Shown here one piece after another: positions 56,172 through 64,000 of a stretch of DNA of 64,000 nt. The notes beneath the pieces were generated by a model. That model saw only the letters and a program-made list of their open reading frames with translations. It was not told the origin of the DNA and made no database searches. The position numbers were made by a program, and so were the translations under genes. How positions within the stretch are numbered: the first letter of the stretch is position 1; each line of letters opens with the position of its first letter. The stretch is from NCBI RefSeq assembly GCF_015594925.2, contig NZ_CP087590.1:1798001-1862000 (forward strand), read 5' to 3'. This DNA comes from Vibrio sp. VB16. GTDB taxonomy: Bacteria > Pseudomonadota > Gammaproteobacteria > Enterobacterales > Vibrionaceae.

Positions 56172-56855
56172 ATGGAAAAGTTCGCGTCAATTTATCAACG
56201 CGCCGCCGAAAGAAAAGGCAGCGAAGCACAACTAGAATCTCTTTTAAATCACCCTTTGACGACACAACAACTGTTAGCTATAACCGAAGACCGTTGGCTT
56301 TCAGCGTTCTCTATGAAGGTTTTTCAATGCGGTATCTCATGGAATGTGGTTAGAAATAAATGGCCCAATTTTGAAAATTTATTTTTCAATTTCAAAATTG
56401 ACTCTTTGCTTATGCTGTCAGAAGAACAATGGGAAGCCAAAGCAAAAGAGCCGAAAATAATTCGTCACCTAACCAAGGTAATGTCTATCCCTGCCAATGC
56501 TCGAATGATTCGATCAGCAAGATATGAACATGGGTCGTTTAGCGAAATGGTCGCCAATTGGCCTAGCAACGACATCACCGGACTATGGTTGTATCTTAAA
56601 AAAAATGGCAGTCGACTTGGTGGCAACACCGGCCCTTACACGTTGCGCCAAATGGGTGTTGATACTTTTATACTATCTAGCGATGTCGAATCTTACCTTC
56701 GTAATACGGGTATTATTGATTCAGGACGCGGCACCAAACGCGCAATGACAGCCGCGACCAAGGCCTTTACGCACTGGCAGCAAGAATCTGGCCGAAGTTT
56801 TAGTGAAATAAGCCAGATCATCGCCTTCAGTGGTGGTGACAATCGTATCTCCTGA
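56172..56855 (+). CDS. DNA-3-methyladenine glycosylase I (Tag)-like protein
   Basis: A 227-aa HhH-GPD-superfamily protein from the ATG at 56172 (GGA at good spacing). The earlier open region from 56091 lacks conserved sequence. SAFSMKVFQCGISWNVVRNK (about residue 46) corresponds to the L..F..GLSW..I...R segment of Tag, and LRQMGVDTFILSSDVESYL (about 163) to the GVDT region. The usual Tag zinc-ribbon residues are not evident, so it is a divergent member. Members excise 3-methyladenine from DNA. The spacer of about 360 bp before it holds the prp operators and nothing else that I can identify. Confidence 0.75.
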   Translation: MEKFASIYQRAAERKGSEAQLESLLNHPLTTQQLLAITEDRWLSAFSMKVFQCGISWNVVRNKWPNFENLFFNFKIDSLLMLSEEQWEAKAKEPKIIRHLTKVMSIPANARMIRSARYEHGSFSEMVANWPSNDITGLWLYLKKNGSRLGGNTGPYTLRQMGVDTFILSSDVESYLRNTGIIDSGRGTKRAMTAATKAFTHWQQESGRSFSEISQIIAFSGGDNRIS

Positions 56856-57013
56856 CCTGACCTATTGAAACAGAGTGCCCCGGAGCAATACACCGCTCCG
56901 GCAGTTAGTTGTCAAACTTCTGCTATAATCTGTCCACCGTTAGAGTAATTTACATTGTGATCTCCCAGATTAGAATATATGCTCTATTTTTATTTCAATA
57001 TCGTTGTTCACTC

Positions 57014-58438
57014 ATGGATTACAAATCAAAACTGGCGTTGTTAATTGCCCCTGTTCTCTTCTCAAATGCCAGCTTTTCAGGTGAGATTAGTTTCGAAAAC
57101 GCATGGACATTGCTACAAGACAAGAACAGCGCTATCGCGGCGCAAAGAGCCAATGTTGAGCGCTATCGACAATTAGAGGGGTCTAAATCAGCGCTGAACT
57201 ACCCTTCTATCACGCTCGGAGCAAACTATACTCGACTGGATGATGACGTAACGTTATCCGGTAATCAGATTGTCGAGAGTCTCGACTCGACCAGTGCTGC
57301 AGCATTATCAAACATCGTCGCTGGATTAGGAATGGGTTCAGTGCTTGGCAACCTTAATCCAACCTCAACGATCGCTGAAAAAGACATGTTCAATTCTTCG
57401 ATTCGTGCGGTGTGGCCTATCTTCACCGGTGGCCGTATAACCGCAGCGCAAGAGATTGCAGGTGGGCAGACTGATGAAGCTGTTGCCCATTTAAAGATGG
57501 AAACACAGGCTCAATATGAAGACCTAGCCAAGTATTACTTCAGTGTCGTACTGGCCAACGATGTTTTGAAAACCCGAATCTCCGTTGAGAAAGGTTTAAC
57601 CAAACACCGAGATTTTGCTGTGAAGCTTGAAACCCAGGGTCAGATAGCGCGAGTTGAAAGACTACAAGCAGAAGCCTCATTAACGAAAGCGACGGTCGAC
57701 CGTAAACGCTCACAAAAAGACGTAGACATTGCCATTTCAGCATTGACTCAGATCCTAAATCAGGACGAGAAAGTCTATCCAGAGACGTCACTTTTCATCA
57801 ATGAGCAACTGCCCCCACTGAGCGCTTTTACCGATCAAACATTGACGACCTACCCCGGCTTATCAATTTTAGACGCCAAAAATAAACAGGCTAGTCAGCT
57901 TATTTTGGCCGAAAAAGGACGCTATTACCCAGAGGTCTATCTGTACGGTAATTATACCCTATACGAAGATGACACCTTGGCGTCAGAAATGGCGCCTAAC
58001 TGGTTAGTCGGTGTTGGGGTCAGTATTCCACTGATCGATACTAATGGACGTTCAGAGGCAGTGCAGGCCGCACATAGTGCAGTTTTGCAAGTTAATCATC
58101 TGCGTCAGCAAGCCACACGCGATCTGACCGTACTTGTAGAAAAAACCTATTTCGAGGCGGAACAAGCCATTGAAGAGGTTAACGGTCTAAACTCGAGCTT
58201 GGATTTGGCAGAAGAGAACCTTAGCTTGAGAAGCAAAGCCTTTACACAAGGTCTATCAACGTCACTCGACGTGGTTGACGCCGAGCTATATTTAGCCAGT
58301 ATAAAAACCCAGCAACAGGTAGCAAGCTTTAACTACCTGATTTCTCTGAACAGATTGTTAGCTCTGAGTAGCGAAATGAATTCTTTTAGTCAATACGTAT
58401 CAAATGCGTCTCAAACCGTAAAATCAGAGGATCAGTAA
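57014..58438 (+). CDS. TolC-family outer membrane efflux protein
   Basis: A 474-aa protein from the ATG at 57014, which gives a normal signal peptide (MDYKSKLALLIAPVLFSNAS). Two OEP repeats follow, with ISFENAWTLLQDKNSAIAAQRANV-type helices near the N-terminus, an RAVWPIFTGGRITAAQEIA strand and a second such unit near residue 330. It should form the outer-membrane channel of a tripartite export system. It overlaps the next gene (TAATG), so the two are coupled. The longer frame from 56909 has no sign of use. Confidence 0.88.
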   Translation: MDYKSKLALLIAPVLFSNASFSGEISFENAWTLLQDKNSAIAAQRANVERYRQLEGSKSALNYPSITLGANYTRLDDDVTLSGNQIVESLDSTSAAALSNIVAGLGMGSVLGNLNPTSTIAEKDMFNSSIRAVWPIFTGGRITAAQEIAGGQTDEAVAHLKMETQAQYEDLAKYYFSVVLANDVLKTRISVEKGLTKHRDFAVKLETQGQIARVERLQAEASLTKATVDRKRSQKDVDIAISALTQILNQDEKVYPETSLFINEQLPPLSAFTDQTLTTYPGLSILDAKNKQASQLILAEKGRYYPEVYLYGNYTLYEDDTLASEMAPNWLVGVGVSIPLIDTNGRSEAVQAAHSAVLQVNHLRQQATRDLTVLVEKTYFEAEQAIEEVNGLNSSLDLAEENLSLRSKAFTQGLSTSLDVVDAELYLASIKTQQQVASFNYLISLNRLLALSSEMNSFSQYVSNASQTVKSEDQ

Positions 58439-59424
58439 TGAAAGTCGTTAAACCTATTCTTATGACGGCAGTTGCTGTTGGTATTGGTTCATGGGTCGCA
58501 TACAGTTTTTACCAGGCTTATCAACCCAAACCCATTCGCCTACAAGGCCAGATAGAAGCTCAGCAGTATAGTATCTCTTCTAAAGTGCCAGGAAGAATTG
58601 ACGAGGTTATGGTTGAAAAAGGAGACCTGATCGCCATCGGCGACCCTGTTTTTACACTATTTAGCCCAGAAATTGATGCAAAACTGGACCAAGCGCTCGC
58701 AGGACAAAAAGCCGCAGGTGCCATGGCATTGCAGGCTGAAAATGGCGCTCGTTCGCAACAAATAGCGGCGTCTAATGATCAATGGCAAAAGGCCAAAGCT
58801 GCGTCGTCATTGGCGGAGAAAACCTATAAGCGCGTCGACAGTTTATATAAAGATGGTGTGGTTGCTGAACAGAAAAGAGATGAAGCCTTAACACAGTGGC
58901 AGGCCTCAAAGTATACACAAAGTGCCGCCTATCAGATGTATCAAATGGCGAAAGAAGGCGCCAGAAATGAAACAAAACAGGCTGCTTTTGAAAAAGAACG
59001 CATGGCAGCCGGTGCAGTAGCAGAAGTCGAAGCCTACGCTAAAGATACCAAGATCAACAGCTGGTTTAACGGCGAGGTTTCTCAGGTATTGCTTAACAGC
59101 GGAGAGCTCGCTCCTCAAGGTTTTCCGGTTGTTACTGTTATTGATATGACGGATTCTTGGGCGGTGTTTAGTGTTCGCGAAGACAGACTAAAGTATTTCA
59201 ATAAAGGCACGCACTTTAACGGCTACCTTCCTGCTCTTGATAAAGAGATGGAATTTGAGGTCACTCATATATCGGTAATGGGTAATTTTGCAACCTGGCG
59301 CTCTACGGATTCTTCTCAAGGTTTTGATTTAAGAACCTTTGAAGTAGAAGCGAAGCCCGTCAATCAGACTGAAAAGCTGCGTGTAGGTATGAGCGTTTCT
59401 GTTACGTTAGAGTCAGAGAAATAA
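58438..59424 (+). CDS. HlyD-family periplasmic adaptor protein
   Basis: A 328-aa membrane fusion protein. A short N-terminal helix (about residues 7-26) is followed by a lipoyl half (SSKVPGRIDEVMVEKGDLIA at about residue 47) and a coiled-coil hairpin of about 100 residues rich in Ala, Gln and Lys. The second lipoyl half follows (INSWFNGEVSQVLLNSGELA, about 203), then a beta-barrel. It links the inner membrane permeases to the TolC-like channel. It begins within the TolC gene stop and ends 1 bp before the first ABC-2 permease gene. Confidence 0.9.
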   Translation: MKVVKPILMTAVAVGIGSWVAYSFYQAYQPKPIRLQGQIEAQQYSISSKVPGRIDEVMVEKGDLIAIGDPVFTLFSPEIDAKLDQALAGQKAAGAMALQAENGARSQQIAASNDQWQKAKAASSLAEKTYKRVDSLYKDGVVAEQKRDEALTQWQASKYTQSAAYQMYQMAKEGARNETKQAAFEKERMAAGAVAEVEAYAKDTKINSWFNGEVSQVLLNSGELAPQGFPVVTVIDMTDSWAVFSVREDRLKYFNKGTHFNGYLPALDKEMEFEVTHISVMGNFATWRSTDSSQGFDLRTFEVEAKPVNQTEKLRVGMSVSVTLESEK

Positions 59425-59425
59425 A

Positions 59426-60577
59426 ATGCATACCGATATGCCCATATCCCAATGGCACGTGTTACGTAATGATAAATGGTTGCTATCATGTATCACATGG
59501 ATCCCCATCCTACTAGCCGTCTCTGTTTGGTGGATATTCTCCGAAGGTGTCGCCAGAGATGTTAACTTTGGCGTCGTGGACTTAGAAAATAGTACCTTCT
59601 CCCGGGAACTAGTCAGGGAATTCGATGCCACAGCAACCCTAAAAGTTACCCGTAGTTATCAAAGTGCGAGTGAAGCAAAGCGTGCCTTAATTAATGGGGA
59701 TGTTTACGCCTACGCCATTATTCCAAAACACTACAGCAGAGATATTTATCTCGGTAATACGCCGCAGGTATCGGTGTTTTATAACAGCCAATATATTCTT
59801 ATTGGCCGATTAATAAACTCTGCGATAGCGCAGGCTCACGGAACCTTCAATGCTAAGTTGGGTGTTGTTAAACAGCTTGCTAAAGGGGATACTTCGGTTG
59901 CTAGCGCGGCGGGAAAAACAGTTACCATTCAAAATCAAATAACGGCACTGTTTAATCGAAATACCAATTATGCCCAGTTCTTAGTTAGCGCAATTGTGCC
60001 AGCACTGTGGCAAATCATAATTATCGTTGCGACAATATTGGCGCTTACGGCGAATCACAGGATCTATGGACTTAAGGGAATGCTTGGCGAAAATCCGTTG
60101 AAAGGCGCCGTCAATATATTAGCTTTCTATCTTCCATTTTTTTTACTGCTAGGCTTTGGATTTTTGAGCTGGTTTTACATTGGTTTCAAATGGCCAATGG
60201 AAGGAAGCCTGCTCCCTATCCTATTTGCGCAGCTTCTCACTGTTTTAGCTTGTCTAATAATGGGAGCATTCTTCTTCTTCCTTACGTTAGATCCGGCCAG
60301 AGCGATGAGTTTTGCAGGTGCATTTACCGCACCAAGTTTTGCCTTTATGGGGGTAACCTTCCCAGCATCCGACATGGGTTTTCTCGCATCAACTTGGCGT
60401 TCTTTTCTCCCTGTAAGCCACTATATAGAAGCACAAATAAGCCAAGTAAGTTACGGCGTCACTCAACTTGAAACCATCAGTTTGGTGTCAAGTCATATGG
60501 CGGGATACCTTGTGCCACTTGTCTTGATAACCCCTTTGTGTAAGAAGCACCTCGCTAAATTGGAGCAACAATCATGA
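59426..60577 (+). CDS. ABC-2 type permease, first of two
   Basis: A 383-aa permease with one N-terminal helix (about residues 20-38), a large periplasmic loop of about 150 residues (FGVVDLENSTFSRELVREFD onward) and five or six C-terminal helices. It has the ABC2_membrane_3 layout of YhhJ/YbhR-type exporters. It is followed by a second permease with a 4-bp overlap (ATGA). No ATP-binding protein is encoded beside it, which such permeases normally need. Confidence 0.88.
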   Translation: MHTDMPISQWHVLRNDKWLLSCITWIPILLAVSVWWIFSEGVARDVNFGVVDLENSTFSRELVREFDATATLKVTRSYQSASEAKRALINGDVYAYAIIPKHYSRDIYLGNTPQVSVFYNSQYILIGRLINSAIAQAHGTFNAKLGVVKQLAKGDTSVASAAGKTVTIQNQITALFNRNTNYAQFLVSAIVPALWQIIIIVATILALTANHRIYGLKGMLGENPLKGAVNILAFYLPFFLLLGFGFLSWFYIGFKWPMEGSLLPILFAQLLTVLACLIMGAFFFFLTLDPARAMSFAGAFTAPSFAFMGVTFPASDMGFLASTWRSFLPVSHYIEAQISQVSYGVTQLETISLVSSHMAGYLVPLVLITPLCKKHLAKLEQQS

Positions 60578-61710
60578 CACTATTCCAATTAGTGAAGCAT
60601 GAGTTAAGGTCTATTTTTACTAATCCTATTATACTGCTCACCGTATTTGGCGGTGTGGTATTTTATTCGTTTTTGTACCCTTTACCTTACGCTCACCAGA
60701 CACCACGAGAACAAACCATCACTGTCGTTAACCTCGATAATAGCCTGATAAGTTTTCAGCTAGAAAGAATGGTCGATGCCACCTCACAGATAAAAATCAC
60801 GGCACGTTCTCATTCTATCGAAGAAGCGAAAAAGCAGTTTATCGACGGAAAGGTCACCGGCATTCTTGTTATACCCGAACATTTCCATAAAGATCTGCTA
60901 TTAGGAAAGAGCCCGACCCTTTCGTTTGCTGGCGACGCCTCATATTTTTTGGTCTACGGTACGATAGTGGAAGGCATAGCGGGGGCGAGCGGAACCCTTG
61001 CAGCAAAGGCTCGTGTTAATCGCATGCTTATTGAAGGCCAGCCTTTAGAAGCTGCGTCAAAGCAATACGCTTCATCCGTCGTCAACATGAAACCCACGTT
61101 TAACCCAGAAATGGGGTATATCAACTATGTGGTTCCTGCCGTTTTCGTATTGATATTGCAGCAAACGTTGATTATGGGTGTGGGTATGGTGGGCGGGACG
61201 CAAAAACATGGTCAGGGTTACTGGACCAAACCGAGCACGACAACGTTACTCTTAACTCGCGCCTCGATATTTGTCGTAATCTATTATTTTTTATCCATGT
61301 ACTATTTTGGGGTCAGTTTCGACTTTTACGATATTCACCGCTTGGCCGATCCGTTTTCATTACTTGCCCTATTAGCACCATTTTTGTTTACTAGCTGCTT
61401 TATTGGGTCCATTTTAGGGGGGATTCTACCAAGGCGAGAACTCGTAACCGTGGTTGTATTGATAAGTTCAATGCCACTTATATTCAGCGCGGGATTCATT
61501 TGGCCATTGGAAAGTGTTCCTCAGCCAATGATATGGCTTTCTAATCTAGTGCCCAGTACGCCCGCTATACAAGCCTTTCTAAAGATAAATCAACTTGGAG
61601 CCGATTTCGACCAAGTGATGCCTCAATGGTCATTGTTGTGGATTCAATGTGCGGTATGGGGCATGCTAGCCTTCGTTGCAGACAGGAAGTATAGGCAAGA
61701 GGTTCAGTAA
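60574..61710 (+). CDS. ABC-2 type permease, second of two
   Basis: A 378-aa permease with the same plan as the first: N-terminal helix (about residues 19-37), a periplasmic domain starting TVVNLDNSLISFQLERMVDA and five or six C-terminal helices. The two share features such as VVNLDNS/GVVDLENS, so they look like tandem duplicates that form a heterodimer. The substrate is unknown; related systems export drugs or peptides. A hairpin follows at 61728-61761. Confidence 0.88.
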   Translation: MTLFQLVKHELRSIFTNPIILLTVFGGVVFYSFLYPLPYAHQTPREQTITVVNLDNSLISFQLERMVDATSQIKITARSHSIEEAKKQFIDGKVTGILVIPEHFHKDLLLGKSPTLSFAGDASYFLVYGTIVEGIAGASGTLAAKARVNRMLIEGQPLEAASKQYASSVVNMKPTFNPEMGYINYVVPAVFVLILQQTLIMGVGMVGGTQKHGQGYWTKPSTTTLLLTRASIFVVIYYFLSMYYFGVSFDFYDIHRLADPFSLLALLAPFLFTSCFIGSILGGILPRRELVTVVVLISSMPLIFSAGFIWPLESVPQPMIWLSNLVPSTPAIQAFLKINQLGADFDQVMPQWSLLWIQCAVWGMLAFVADRKYRQEVQ

Positions 61711-61727
61711 CTAAGTACATAGTAAGC

Positions 61728-61761
61728 CGTCATCAATGAGCACGTATGTCCATTGATGACG
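61728..61761. terminator. Hairpin after the export operon
   Basis: CGTCATCAATG (61728-61738) and CATTGATGACG (61751-61761) are perfect 11-bp complements with a 12-nt loop. It lies between the permease gene and the convergent coiled-coil gene and lacks a T-run. Confidence 0.5.
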
Positions 61762-61772
61762 AGTACTACCAG

Positions 61773-62519
61773 TTACAGCCCAATTCTATCCGAAATGCTT
61801 TCTATATCTCGTAGGTCCAGTTTGTGTACTTCAATCATCTGATCAATTTGACTGATATTCGAGTTAATTTCATCGTGTTTATCGCACGCTGAAGAATTGG
61901 CTTCAAATGATGAACCATCCAGATAAACATCACACTCTTTTTTAAAGCGCTTTAATCTTGGCTCTAATACGTCACGTTCTTTTTGTAGCTTAACGAGGTC
62001 TTGTTTGATCAACAATTCGCGTTGAAACAGTTCACGAGAGCGTTCAAATATATTCGCTTGCATCGCTACCTGTTTCTCCAAGTCTGAAATGGTCAATTTT
62101 CGTCGCTCAATCTCTTCAAGTTGAGATTGAATACGCGCATCCATTTCAATATTAACTTTTTCAAGCTCAGTCACCATCGCCTGCGCTTTGTCAATTTCTT
62201 GTTTGCTTTGCAAGGTTATGGTATCTACTTCTACGGTAACTCTCGACACAATTTCTGTTTCTAACTCTGCCTCTTTCTTTTCAACTGCTTCCGCTTTTTG
62301 TACGATAACTTCGGTCTGAGCTTGCTTTGCCTGTACCAACTTCATTTCTAGTGCTTGATAGGCTGGTTCCCATTCACTTTTTGTCACAATCGATCCAATA
62401 AGCCCACCAATGGCACCACCAAGTACGGCCGCTATGGCAATATAAACTAGGGTGTGTTTGTCCCTTTCCTCGATAACAACGACATCATCTTGATCCCTCG
62501 GATCAACCACGTTACTCAC
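61773..62519 (-). CDS. Membrane-anchored coiled-coil protein of unknown function
   Basis: A 248-aa protein from a GTG at 62519 behind AGGAG. The acidic N-terminus (VVDPRDQDDVVVIEERD) precedes one membrane segment with a glycine-zipper pattern (AVLGGAIGGLIGSIV, about residues 32-46). Residues about 55-215 form a long alpha-helical coiled coil rich in Glu, Gln, Lys and Leu. The region of about residue 198-215 has two cysteines (ECDVYLDG, SACDKH). I do not recognise a family. A 52-aa membrane protein lies just upstream on the same strand, so the two probably form an operon. Confidence 0.75.
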   Translation of the reverse strand: MSNVVDPRDQDDVVVIEERDKHTLVYIAIAAVLGGAIGGLIGSIVTKSEWEPAYQALEMKLVQAKQAQTEVIVQKAEAVEKKEAELETEIVSRVTVEVDTITLQSKQEIDKAQAMVTELEKVNIEMDARIQSQLEEIERRKLTISDLEKQVAMQANIFERSRELFQRELLIKQDLVKLQKERDVLEPRLKRFKKECDVYLDGSSFEANSSACDKHDEINSNISQIDQMIEVHKLDLRDIESISDRIGL

Positions 62520-62535
62520 GTTCTAACGCTCCTAT

Positions 62536-62694
62536 TCATCGAAACAGTTCACTCATCACCATGGAAACAGCATACATAGCGAGCCCTGATACAAACGCAA
62601 TGATCACGCCATGTTGTACCTTTTTGTTCGTTCTATATCGGATAAGAAATATCGAAAGTGCAATAAAAGCTGCGATAGCAATTAGTCTTGTCAT
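62536..62694 (-). CDS. 52-aa two-helix membrane protein
   Basis: The minus-strand frame from the ATG at 62694, behind AGGAG, encodes two hydrophobic segments: LIAIAAFIALSIFLI (about residues 4-18) and VIIAFVSGLAMYAVSMVM (about 30-47), joined by the basic loop RYRTNKK. The ribosome site, clean start and stop, and 16-bp spacing to the coiled-coil gene all support a real small gene. Function is unknown. Confidence 0.65.
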   Translation of the reverse strand: MTRLIAIAAFIALSIFLIRYRTNKKVQHGVIIAFVSGLAMYAVSMVMSELFR

Positions 62695-62888
62695 ATGCGC
62701 TCCTTGTTACTCTTATATATAGCATTATCTTGTCTATTTTACGTTAATATTTCGTTGTTTAGGTAAACTAATGAAAATTTTTTGAGCAATCAAATATTTC
62801 ACTACTGACACACAGAAAAGTTTTATGTAATATCCGCCGTGCAGAATGCTTGTTGTTTACTTAACAGCAGACATTTGTTCCGAAGAAG

Positions 62889-63134
62889 ACGGCAGGAGAG
62901 AGGGTTTACCGCCAATATTTTGTTTAATATTGGTTAATTGACCCCACCGAAGAAGTAAATCTTTCAGGTGCGACAATCAGTGCTTAAAAACACTAATGGT
63001 CGTGAGGACTGTCGTTGGAGGAACCTCTGGAGAGAGCCGATATACCCTAATTTCATAGGGTATTGATTCGGCCGCCGAAGGAGCAAATCCAGTTTTATAC
63101 TGGACGAAACTCTCAGGCAAAAGGACAGAGGAGT
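62889..63134 (+). ncRNA. Tandem glycine riboswitch
   Basis: Two gcvT-type aptamers lie in tandem. The first holds CACCGAAGAAGTAAATCTTT and CAGGTGCG...GTGAGGACTG. The second holds CCGAAGGAGCAAATCC and AAACTCTCAGGCAAAAGGAC, ending near the AGAGGAG at 63126-63133. These match the conserved core of the class, in which cooperative or tandem aptamers bind glycine. The RNA sits about 118 bp before the AGCS symporter start, and in V. cholerae the homologous RNA controls the same kind of gene. A hairpin TACACCC/GGGTGTA at 63153-63173 may belong to the expression platform. Confidence 0.95.
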
Positions 63135-63251
63135 GGAAAGCTAGGTACATTTTACACCCGAATTTTGGGTGTATTTGGCGTATTTTCGTCAAAAAAAAGA
63201 TAATTAACCTTTCACTCTTCTCCTTAAATTTTTGTTTTATTAAGGGGAACC

Positions 63252-64000
63252 ATGAACAACTTTCAATCTTCACTTCAAACAATCGACAGCTTTGTTTGGG
63301 GACCACCATTACTAATTCTTCTCGTTGGCACCGGCGCGTATTTTACTTTTCGATTGGGTTTGCTGCAGTTTAGGTATTTACCTACCGCGCTCAAGCTTGT
63401 TTTTTCTCGCTCAGAAAATAACAAAGCCGCGGGTGATGTATCTAGCTTTGCCGCTTTATGCACAGCATTATCAGCCACCATTGGTACGGGTAATATCGTG
63501 GGTGTTGCTACCGCAATCAAAATTGGTGGCCCTGGTGCTCTATTTTGGATGTGGCTTGCGGCGCTATTTGGCATGGCAACAAAATATGCAGAGTGTTTAC
63601 TCGCGGTTAAGTATCGCAAGGTCGATAACAAAGGACAGATGGTCGGTGGACCGATGTACTATCTTCAGTACGGCGTAGGATCTAAGCTATTAGCGACGCT
63701 TTTTGCCGTATTTGCACTGGGTGTTGCCTGTTTTGGTATCGGCACCTTTCCACAGGTTAATGCGATATTAGATGCTTCACGGCTCTCTTTTGGTATCTCT
63801 CGGGAAATCTCGACCATAGTGCTTACCGTGTTGGTTGCGGTTGTCACCATCGGGGGGATCAAATCGATCGCTAAAGTGGCAGGACGAGTTGTACCTGTTA
63901 TGGCTGTTTTCTATGTTGCTGCCTGTTTGTTTGTACTGGTGACCAACGCTGACCAATTGTTCGCGGCCATTGAGTTAGTTGTGGTGTCTGCATTTACTAC
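63252..64000 (+). CDS. AGCS-family sodium/alanine (glycine) symporter, N-terminal part
   Basis: The plus-strand frame is open from the ATG at 63252 to the window edge (249 codons). It matches amino-acid:cation symporters of the AGCS family: WGPPLLILLVGTGAYFTFRL near the start, ALCTALSATIGTGNIVGVAT (about residue 67) and GGPMYYLQYGVG (about 135). Family members import alanine or glycine with sodium. AAGGGGAA is the ribosome site. The preceding glycine riboswitch indicates that glycine is the likely substrate. The C-terminal half lies outside the window. Confidence 0.93.
   Translation, partial: MNNFQSSLQTIDSFVWGPPLLILLVGTGAYFTFRLGLLQFRYLPTALKLVFSRSENNKAAGDVSSFAALCTALSATIGTGNIVGVATAIKIGGPGALFWMWLAALFGMATKYAECLLAVKYRKVDNKGQMVGGPMYYLQYGVGSKLLATLFAVFALGVACFGIGTFPQVNAILDASRLSFGISREISTIVLTVLVAVVTIGGIKSIAKVAGRVVPVMAVFYVAACLFVLVTNADQLFAAIELVVVSAFT

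Noticed and set aside
56909..57013. 35-residue extension before the TolC-like start
   Set aside because: It lacks conserved sequence and would bury the signal peptide; the ATG at 57014 is preferred.

Overview
This 64 kb window is ordinary chromosomal DNA of a marine gamma-proteobacterium, almost certainly a Vibrio or close Vibrionaceae relative. The evidence is: the cbb3 oxidase cluster running into fnr, uspE and ttcA; the potABCD operon; the prpB-prpC-acnD-prpF-prpE methylcitrate operon under a GntR regulator; a tandem glycine riboswitch in front of a sodium/alanine-type symporter (the arrangement classically studied in Vibrio cholerae); and FNR, PotA, PotD and CobB proteins close to the E. 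coli forms. Base composition looks even, with no obvious large foreign island, no rRNA or tRNA genes, and no CRISPR array.

Layout: 1-2.4 kb holds a truncated chromate transporter with a divergent LysR regulator and a small membrane protein. 2.6-10.5 kb holds ccoNOQP, ccoH, ccoI, ccoS, a SafE-type membrane protein and fnr, with a perfect FNR box in front of fnr; this is a microaerobic respiration module with its oxygen sensor. 10.6-15.3 kb holds uspE, ttcA, a DUF2987-type exported protein, a Bax-like glucosaminidase and a membrane protein with an acidic tail. 15.6-20.5 kb holds potABCD and cobB. 20.6-25.7 kb holds an ammonium channel and a histidine kinase/response regulator pair whose AAA+ domain lacks the GAFTGA loop. 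25.8-30.3 kb holds a MobA-MobB fusion, a small conserved protein, a repeat-rich spacer, nagK, a DTW-domain tRNA modification enzyme and a fatty-acid-hydroxylase family protein.

30.35-43.73 kb is one giant gene (about 4458 aa) for a type I secreted RTX adhesin. It has an N-terminal LapA-like retention module with a TAAG motif typical of LapG cleavage sites, about ten tandem 146-aa repeats (438 bp at DNA level, several almost identical), a long series of other extracellular modules and a short RTX/secretion tail. Next to it lies a 303-bp internally deleted IS5/IS903-type element with perfect 19-bp ends and a decayed 9-bp target duplication.

44.3-47.1 kb holds a DUF2750-type protein, a long hairpin element, queC, a YidA-type phosphatase and a GNAT acetyltransferase. 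47.1-55.8 kb is the methylcitrate (propionate) operon. 56.2-61.7 kb holds a Tag-like DNA glycosylase and a TolC/HlyD/ABC-2 permease export operon without an ATPase gene. 61.8-64 kb holds a membrane-anchored coiled-coil protein, a 52-aa membrane protein, the glycine riboswitch and the start of an AGCS symporter. The least ordinary items are the adhesin and its mosaic repeats, the GAFTGA-less regulator, the deleted insertion element, and a 62-bp two-hairpin repeat found twice in opposite orientations, once joined to a 48-bp tandem array.
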